Shown one piece after another: positions 7,435 through 11,057 of a stretch of DNA of 11,057 nucleotides. The notes beneath the pieces were generated by a model that saw only the letters and a list, made by a program, of their open reading frames with translations, searched no databases and was not told the DNA's origin. Position 1 is the stretch's first letter. Every line of letters starts with the position of its first letter. The DNA is taken from the NCBI RefSeq assembly GCF_021648855.1, contig NZ_JAKJHX010000153.1, positions 1-11,057 of the forward strand, read 5' to 3'. A program made the translations under genes and the position numbers. Source of the stretch: Tychonema litorale BBK16 (GTDB lineage Bacteria > Cyanobacteriota > Cyanobacteriia > Cyanobacteriales > Microcoleaceae).

Positions 7435-7514
7435 GATTTTTTAGTCTTCTTTTTCGGTCATTGAGCGGAGTCGAAATGCACCGAAATATCCTAACAGCCT
7501 TGACGGTTGCTATA
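7420..7514. repeat. 95-bp segment bounded by TATAGCA/TGCTATA
   Basis: TATAGCA at 7420-7426 and its exact complement TGCTATA at 7508-7514 bracket noncoding sequence. This includes CATTGAGCGGAGTCGAAATG, a word I associate with dispersed repeats in cyanobacterial spacers. The Uma2 fragment ends within its left edge. Seven-base arms are short, so mobility is speculative. Confidence 0.4.
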
Positions 7515-7524
7515 TCTATCCATT

Positions 7525-8691
7525 CTACTCAAAAATTCCGCCTCGCTCCATCAACTCAATTTTGACACCTTCGGAAATACCCAAACAACCAGCAAACTTG
7601 GCATCTTTAACCACTATATTTTTTAAATCAGCGCGGCTCAAATCAGCACCGTTCAAATTTGCATCGCTCAAATTAACACCGCTCATATCAGAATTTCTAC
7701 AATCAGTATTTGTCAAGTTTGCACCAGCCAAATTCGCATTCGGTAAATAAGCACTGCTCAAGTTAGCATCGGTTAAATTGGCGTTTTGCAAATTCGCCCG
7801 TGGCAACTTTGTCCTCAAGTCAGCACCGCTCAAATTAGCATCATTGAGTTCGCTATCTCGCAAATTAGCATTGCATAAAGTAGCATTAATTAAAATAGCA
7901 CCGCTCAGCAAAGCACCGCTGAGATCTGCCAGGGTGAAATCAACATTGCTGAAGTTTGTATGTCGCAAATCTGCTCCGGCAAAATCAGCATATTGTAAGT
8001 CGAAATTGCTTAAATCTGCTCCGGCAAAATCTTCAGCCGGATTCAAACCAACTGTTTCTGCAAGTTGTATAAAATCACTATTTTTATCAGTTAAAAACAG
8101 TTGCCGCACGATCGCAAATTGTTGCTGTCGGTAGTAGTTAGCTTTTTCGTAATCTGCTAAATGCTTGTAAGCTAGCTTCAAACTTTTGAGGGCTTTGCGT
8201 TCAATGCGATCGGACGATCGCGCCCGCCCGATCGCCAACTGCCGATCGTAGCATTCGATCGCACCAGGCAAATCTCCCTTGGCATCATAAGAAGCGGCTA
8301 AATTGCCCAAAGCTTCCTCTTCCCCGCGATTGTCACCTGTTTCTCGCGCGATCGCCAATCGCTGCTGCTGATAATTAATCGCACCGTCAAAATCCTCTTC
8401 AGCACAGCAAGCATTACCCAAATTGCCCAAAGCATTTGCCTCACCACGGCGATCGGCAATTTCCCGCGCTAACACCAAATGCTGTTCGTAACAGTCGATC
8501 GCACGAGGCAAATCTCCCAGCGCTTCATAAGCAACCCCCATATTTCCCAGGGCTGCACCCGATCGCCGCTTGTCATCAATTTCCCGATACAACCTCAGCG
8601 CCTCGATCCAGGACTCCAGCGCCGCTTCAAATTCGCGAACCTGATATTGCGAAATTCCCTGTTTGATTAGGTCATTAGCTTGTTGGCTCAT
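7525..8691 (-). CDS. TPR and pentapeptide-repeat fusion protein
   Basis: A 388-residue soluble protein with two repeat domains. Residues 1-200 form five TPR-type units in exact 40-residue register (for example ALGNMGVAYEALGDLPRAIDCYEQ, ALGNLGNACCAEEDFDGAINYQQQ), a helical superhelix used for protein binding. Residues about 221-370 are pentapeptide repeats of the A(D/N)LxX type (GADLS, NANLT, DANLN), which fold into a right-handed beta-helix. Register breaks occur at DLRTKLPRANL and NTDCRNSDMSGVN. No signal peptide, membrane segment or catalytic motif is seen. The start ATG (8689-8691) has no clear Shine-Dalgarno sequence. The ~140 bases upstream carry a promoter-like pair and a strong terminator (see 8771-8859), so transcription could be attenuated. 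The family suggests a scaffold or adaptor; the partner is unknown. The gene is not paralogous to its neighbours. Confidence 0.92.
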   Translation of the reverse strand: MSQQANDLIKQGISQYQVREFEAALESWIEALRLYREIDDKRRSGAALGNMGVAYEALGDLPRAIDCYEQHLVLAREIADRRGEANALGNLGNACCAEEDFDGAINYQQQRLAIARETGDNRGEEEALGNLAASYDAKGDLPGAIECYDRQLAIGRARSSDRIERKALKSLKLAYKHLADYEKANYYRQQQFAIVRQLFLTDKNSDFIQLAETVGLNPAEDFAGADLSNFDLQYADFAGADLRHTNFSNVDFTLADLSGALLSGAILINATLCNANLRDSELNDANLSGADLRTKLPRANLQNANLTDANLSSAYLPNANLAGANLTNTDCRNSDMSGVNLSDANLNGADLSRADLKNIVVKDAKFAGCLGISEGVKIELMERGGIFE

Positions 8692-8770
8692 AATTTATAA
8701 AAATTAGTAATTTAAAGTCGATATTAACGGTAATTGGTAATTCGTAAAAAAGCCAACAAGGAAAAATGCC

Positions 8771-8801
8771 AAAAAAATAGAGAGTCGCCTAAGCGACTCT
8801 C
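8771..8801 (-). terminator. Intrinsic terminator, minus strand
   Basis: On the minus strand GAGAGTCGC (8801-8793) pairs with GCGACTCTC (8788-8780) around a 4-base loop and is followed at once by TA and seven T (8777-8771). This is a textbook Rho-independent terminator. It can end the gatB transcript (stop at 9022) or a short transcript started at about 8824. Confidence 0.85.
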
Positions 8802-8824
8802 CTTGCCATCAGGGTGCATCTACA
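8771..8824 (-). ncRNA. Candidate ~54-nt small RNA or attenuator leader
   Basis: A promoter-like pair at 8859-8831 would start transcription near 8824, and the terminator above would stop it near 8771. The intervening ~25 bases encode no peptide gene. This promoter-leader-terminator layout fits a small RNA or an attenuated leader of the TPR gene (start 8691). It lacks the CACUCCUCACAC motif of Yfr1. No known family was recognised. Confidence 0.35.
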
Positions 8825-8830
8825 TAACAC

Positions 8831-8859
8831 AAGATATCATAGTTGCTCTGAGGGGTCAA
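8831..8859 (-). promoter_or_regulatory. Candidate sigma70 promoter, minus strand
   Basis: On the minus strand TTGACC (8859-8854; five of six to TTGACA), a 17-base spacer, then TATCTT (8836-8831; four of six to TATAAT). It points towards the terminator at 8801-8771 and the TPR gene. The -35 sits in a small GGGG-TCAA-CCCC palindrome (8852-8863), so its resemblance could be accidental. Confidence 0.45.
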
Positions 8860-8906
8860 CCCCCCTTTATCAAAAAAATATAATCAGAAATCGGCGTTGC
8901 TGAATT

Positions 8907-8960
8907 AGGGCAATTCACCGTAAGGGCAATTCATGAATTGCCCTTACGGTGAATTGCCCT
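8907..8960. repeat. 54-bp perfect palindrome
   Basis: Every base from 8907 to 8933 is complementary to its mirror from 8960 back to 8934, with no spacer; the centre is TTCATGAA. The arms are built from AGGGCAATTCACCGTA. It lies in the 3' untranslated region of gatB. Confidence 0.92.
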
Positions 8961-9020
8961 TACGGTGAATTGCCCCTACGGTGAATTGCCCCTACGGTGA
9001 ATTGCCCCTACGGTGAATTG
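8935..9020. repeat. 16-bp tandem repeat, five units plus a partial
   Basis: GAATTGCCCYTACGGT repeats head to tail at 8935, 8951, 8967, 8983 and 8999, with a partial GAATTG at 9015. The first two units have T at the variable base and the last three have C. The array overlaps the right arm of the palindrome and stops one base before the gatB stop codon. The rest of spacer 8692-9021 holds only the promoter, RNA and terminator candidates. Confidence 0.92.
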
Positions 9021-9021
9021 C

Positions 9022-10506
9022 TTAACCGTTGAGCTTGTTGGCTAGCAACTCATTGGTCAATTTAGGATCGGCCCTACCGCCAGTCTCTTTCATTACCTTG
9101 CCGACAAAAAAGCCCAACAGCTTTGTTTTCCCCGCGCGGTACTGTTCGAGTTCCTTCGGATTTGCCGCCAAGACTGCATCGATCGCACTTTCGATCGCAC
9201 CAGTATCCGAAATTTGGCTCAAACCCTTACTCTCAACCAACTTTTGAGCAGAACCGCCGTTTGCTAGCAACTCCGGCAAAATATCCTTAGCGATTTTGCC
9301 ACTGATCGTACCAGTATCAATCAGCGAAATTAGTTCCGCCAAATTGTCTGGTTGGAACGGAATGGCTGCGATCGCCAGTTGTTCATTTTTGAGATAAGCA
9401 GTGATATCGCCCATTACCCAATTAGCCGCTTGCTTCGCCACAGCACCAGCCGCGATCGTTTGCTCAAAATACTCGGCCACCGCTTTGTCATCCGTCAACA
9501 CCCGCGCATCATAAGCAGAAAGACCGAGTTCAGTTTCGTAGCGATCGCGCTTTGCAGCCGGCAATTCGGGCAATTCAGCTCGCCAATCTACCAACTGATC
9601 GGCCGAAACTTCGATCGGAGGTAAATCCGGTTCCGGGAAATAACGGTAATCGCTAGCCCCTTCCTTCATCCGCATACTGAAAGTACACTGTTTACCTTCA
9701 TCCCAAAGTCGCGTTTCTTGGAATATGGTTTCGCCGGTTTCCAAGGCTTGGATTTGCCGATCGATCTCATAATTGATCGCCCGTTCGATCGCATTAAAAG
9801 AGTTCATATTCTTAATTTCCACTTTCGTGCCGAACTTTTCACGTCCCACGGGGCGCACTGAAATATTCACGTCACACCGCAGGGAACCTTCCTGCATATT
9901 CCCGTCGCCAACACCTATATAACGGATGATTCGGCGCAATTCTTGACCGTATTCCGCAGCTTCCGCGCCGGTTCGCAAATCTGGTTCCGAGACAATTTCA
10001 ATTAAAGGTACACCAGCGCGGTTGTAATCTACCATTGAATAAGTCGAACCACTAATGCGATCGCTGCCGCCGTGCACCAATTTCCCCGCATCTTCCTCCA
10101 TGTGCAAACGAGTGATCCCGATTTTTTTGCGAGTCGAATTGCCAGATCCGTCAACCAATTGAATTTCTATGGAACCATTAGTGGCGATCGGCAAATCGAA
10201 CTGAGAAATTTGATAATTTTTCGGTAAATCTGGATAGAAGTATTGTTTGCGATCGAACTTACTGTAAGGTGCGATTTCACAGTTTAGTGCTAGCCCTGCT
10301 TTCACGGCATATTCCAAAACCTTCTGGTTTAGTACCGGCAAAACTCCCGGCATTCCCATGCAAATTGGGTCAATGTTAGTGTTAGGAACAGCGCCAAATT
10401 CTGTTGAAGAACTAGAAAAGATTTTAGTTTTCGTACTCAATTGGCAGTGAGTTTCGAGACCGATAACGGCTTCGTACTGAATTTTAACTTTTGCAGCAGC
10501 AGTCAT
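9022..10506 (-). CDS. gatB: Asp/Glu-tRNA(Asn/Gln) amidotransferase subunit B
   Basis: Subunit B of the GatCAB amidotransferase. It binds the misacylated tRNA and, with the GatA glutaminase and GatC, converts Glu-tRNA(Gln) to Gln-tRNA(Gln) (and Asp-tRNA(Asn) to Asn-tRNA(Asn)) in an ATP-dependent reaction. Cyanobacteria need it because they lack glutaminyl-tRNA synthetase. The 494-residue length is typical. Signatures include [13 protein letters not shown] (11-23), HMEEDAGK (135-142), [16 protein letters not shown] (161-176), [14 protein letters not shown] (206-219), KNMNSF (232-237) and [19 protein letters not shown] (278-296). The C-terminal GatB/YqeY tRNA-binding domain spans about 345-491, with [13 protein letters not shown] (465-477). 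Start ATG at 10504-10506 gives the expected N-terminus. gatA and gatC are not adjacent, usual in cyanobacteria. The transcript probably ends at the terminator 8801-8771. The frame is intact with all hallmark motifs. Confidence 0.98.
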   Translation of the reverse strand: MTAAAKVKIQYEAVIGLETHCQLSTKTKIFSSSSTEFGAVPNTNIDPICMGMPGVLPVLNQKVLEYAVKAGLALNCEIAPYSKFDRKQYFYPDLPKNYQISQFDLPIATNGSIEIQLVDGSGNSTRKKIGITRLHMEEDAGKLVHGGSDRISGSTYSMVDYNRAGVPLIEIVSEPDLRTGAEAAEYGQELRRIIRYIGVGDGNMQEGSLRCDVNISVRPVGREKFGTKVEIKNMNSFNAIERAINYEIDRQIQALETGETIFQETRLWDEGKQCTFSMRMKEGASDYRYFPEPDLPPIEVSADQLVDWRAELPELPAAKRDRYETELGLSAYDARVLTDDKAVAEYFEQTIAAGAVAKQAANWVMGDITAYLKNEQLAIAAIPFQPDNLAELISLIDTGTISGKIAKDILPELLANGGSAQKLVESKGLSQISDTGAIESAIDAVLAANPKELEQYRAGKTKLLGFFVGKVMKETGGRADPKLTNELLANKLNG

Positions 10507-10522
10507 AGGGTGTATAAATAGC

Positions 10523-10563
10523 TTGGTTAAGTTTAAACTTTATTTTAGCTTGTTATTAACCAA
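10523..10563. promoter_or_regulatory. 8-bp inverted repeat upstream of gatB
   Basis: TTGGTTAA (10523-10530) and TTAACCAA (10556-10563) are exact complements flanking an AT-rich 25-base centre that includes AAGTTTAAACTT (10529-10540). On the minus strand TAAAAT in the centre could act as a -10 box for gatB, but no matching -35 was found. An operator role is possible but unproven. Confidence 0.25.
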
Positions 10564-10653
10564 ACCGATTGATCGGTCAGGACACGGCAGTGCCCAAAGC
10601 GTGTCAACTTAAGTTATCAGTCCGCCAGTCCTCCCACCCACCCGCCAGTCCGC

Positions 10654-10671
10654 CAGGGACTGAAGTCCCTG
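10654..10671. repeat. Short hairpin CAGGGACT-GA-AGTCCCTG
   Basis: Eight-base perfect arms with a two-base centre, just left of the nested palindrome and part of the same element. Confidence 0.8.
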
Positions 10672-10677
10672 TCTAAT

Positions 10678-10737
10678 AGCTAAAGTCCTCTAAAGAGGAC
10701 TGAAGAACTCATTAGTCCTCTTTAGAGGACTTTAGCT
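10678..10737. repeat. Nested palindrome with 24-bp perfect arms
   Basis: Arms 10678-10701 and 10714-10737 are exact reverse complements around a 12-base spacer. Each arm also contains its own hairpin, AGTCCTCT-AA-AGAGGACT. The structure can therefore form one long stem or two short ones. Confidence 0.92.
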
Positions 10738-10743
10738 TTGAGG

Positions 10744-10761
10744 CAGGGGTTTCAACCCCTG
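10744..10761. repeat. Short hairpin CAGGGGTT-TC-AACCCCTG
   Basis: Eight-base perfect arms with a two-base centre. It is the counterpart of the hairpin behind the RTX gene at 3350-3381. Confidence 0.8.
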
Positions 10762-10814
10762 GCGGACTCGCGGGTGAGGGGAGGACTTGACGAGCCCAAA
10801 GCTGAAGTTGACAC

Positions 10815-11057
10815 TCCTTGGACATCTCGGTGTCCCTACGCGCTTGTACCAGACGCGATCGCCGAACCCACAACTCACAGCTTTGTGCAAAAATATGTTA
10901 ATATTTGTCAGGATAAGCCTGGGCAAACGCTTTACTAGAGAGAGTTCTGCCCCGATAGGGCGCAATTGCCCTTTCGTGCGTGTCAGGCTAATTTCGCCAA
11001 TTAATCATAAATCAATACGGGATGCGGGAAACGAGCGAGACTTCAGTCCTTCCTAGG
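10815..11057. other. Gene-free right end of window
   Basis: No reading frame here resembles a protein and none has a convincing start. Small palindromes are present (GGACA-TCTCGG-TGTCC at 10820-10835; AAATAT-GTTA-ATATTT at 10891-10906; AGGGC-GCAATT-GCCCT at 10957-10972). It may be the upstream region of a gene beyond the window. Confidence 0.5.

Larger units (their letters stand above)
10601..10814. mobile_element. Candidate 214-bp MITE-like palindromic element
   Basis: The ends GTGTCAACTTAAG (10601-10613) and CTGAAGTTGACAC (10802-10814) are inverted copies with one mismatch. Between them lie hairpins at 10654-10671, 10678-10737 and 10744-10761 and no gene. The right half has a relative at 3355-3433. 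No flanking target duplication is visible. The TTGACACTCC end recalls ends of IS200/IS605-group elements, which is from memory only. It has no transposase, so if mobile it would be non-autonomous. Confidence 0.45.

Noticed and set aside
8935..9020. Possible CRISPR array
   Set aside because: The 16-bp units are directly adjacent with no spacers, and no cas gene is present.
10732..10965. Minus-strand 77-residue frame and overlapping plus-strand frames at the right end
   Set aside because: They run through the palindromic element, have no family resemblance and no ribosome binding site; they are likely chance frames in repeat DNA.
10880..11057. Possible riboswitch, retron RNA or group II intron start (GTGCG near 10976)
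   Set aside because: No conserved core of any such class could be recognised, and the sequence ends too soon to test it.

Overview
The window looks like chromosomal DNA from a filamentous cyanobacterium. Three things suggest this: abundant HIP1-type GCGATCGC / CGATCG words in genes and spacers, a cyanobacterial-type gatB, and gene families common in cyanobacteria (RTX proteins, a TPR-pentapeptide fusion, a Uma2-family relic). The intergenic spacers carry many small palindromic dispersed repeats, which would fit an Oscillatoriales / Microcoleus-like genome. That placement is an inference; no rRNA gene or other marker gene fixes it.

Layout, left to right. Bases 1-3336 hold most of a large RTX (Ca2+-binding nonapeptide repeat) exported protein that is incomplete at its 5' end. 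It has three ~810-bp modules, a Thr-Pro linker, a second RTX block and a C-terminal domain. Bases 3337-3781 are a gene-free spacer with one half of a dispersed hairpin element, a tRNA-Gly(CCC), a terminator-like hairpin and two copies of a 40-bp hairpin repeat; the second copy runs into the ribosome binding site of the next gene. Bases 3782-7117 encode an 1111-residue SNF2/RapA-type ATPase that most resembles DpdE, with an altered motif III. Bases 7222-7434 keep the N-terminal part of a Uma2-family protein, cut off inside a small inverted-repeat-bounded segment. On the minus strand, 8691-7525 encodes a TPR plus pentapeptide-repeat protein. Its upstream spacer holds a promoter-like pair, a strong intrinsic terminator, a 54-bp perfect palindrome and a 16-bp tandem repeat. 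gatB occupies 10506-9022 on the minus strand. Bases 10507-11057 hold no credible gene; they contain a 214-bp palindrome-rich element with 13-bp inverted ends, and partly homologous sequence lies behind the RTX gene.

The genes do not form one pathway. gatB is housekeeping (tRNA-dependent amidation) and tRNA-Gly is a translation gene. The RTX protein should be a surface or secreted product of a type I exporter that is not in the window. The helicase belongs to a family group that includes DNA-modification and defence proteins (DpdE, DrmD), but no partner genes are visible, so it is an orphan here. The most notable items are its divergent motif III, the exact 190-bp duplication at the left edge, the compensated hairpin pair before the helicase, a possible ~54-nt RNA at 8824-8771, and the two palindromic elements.
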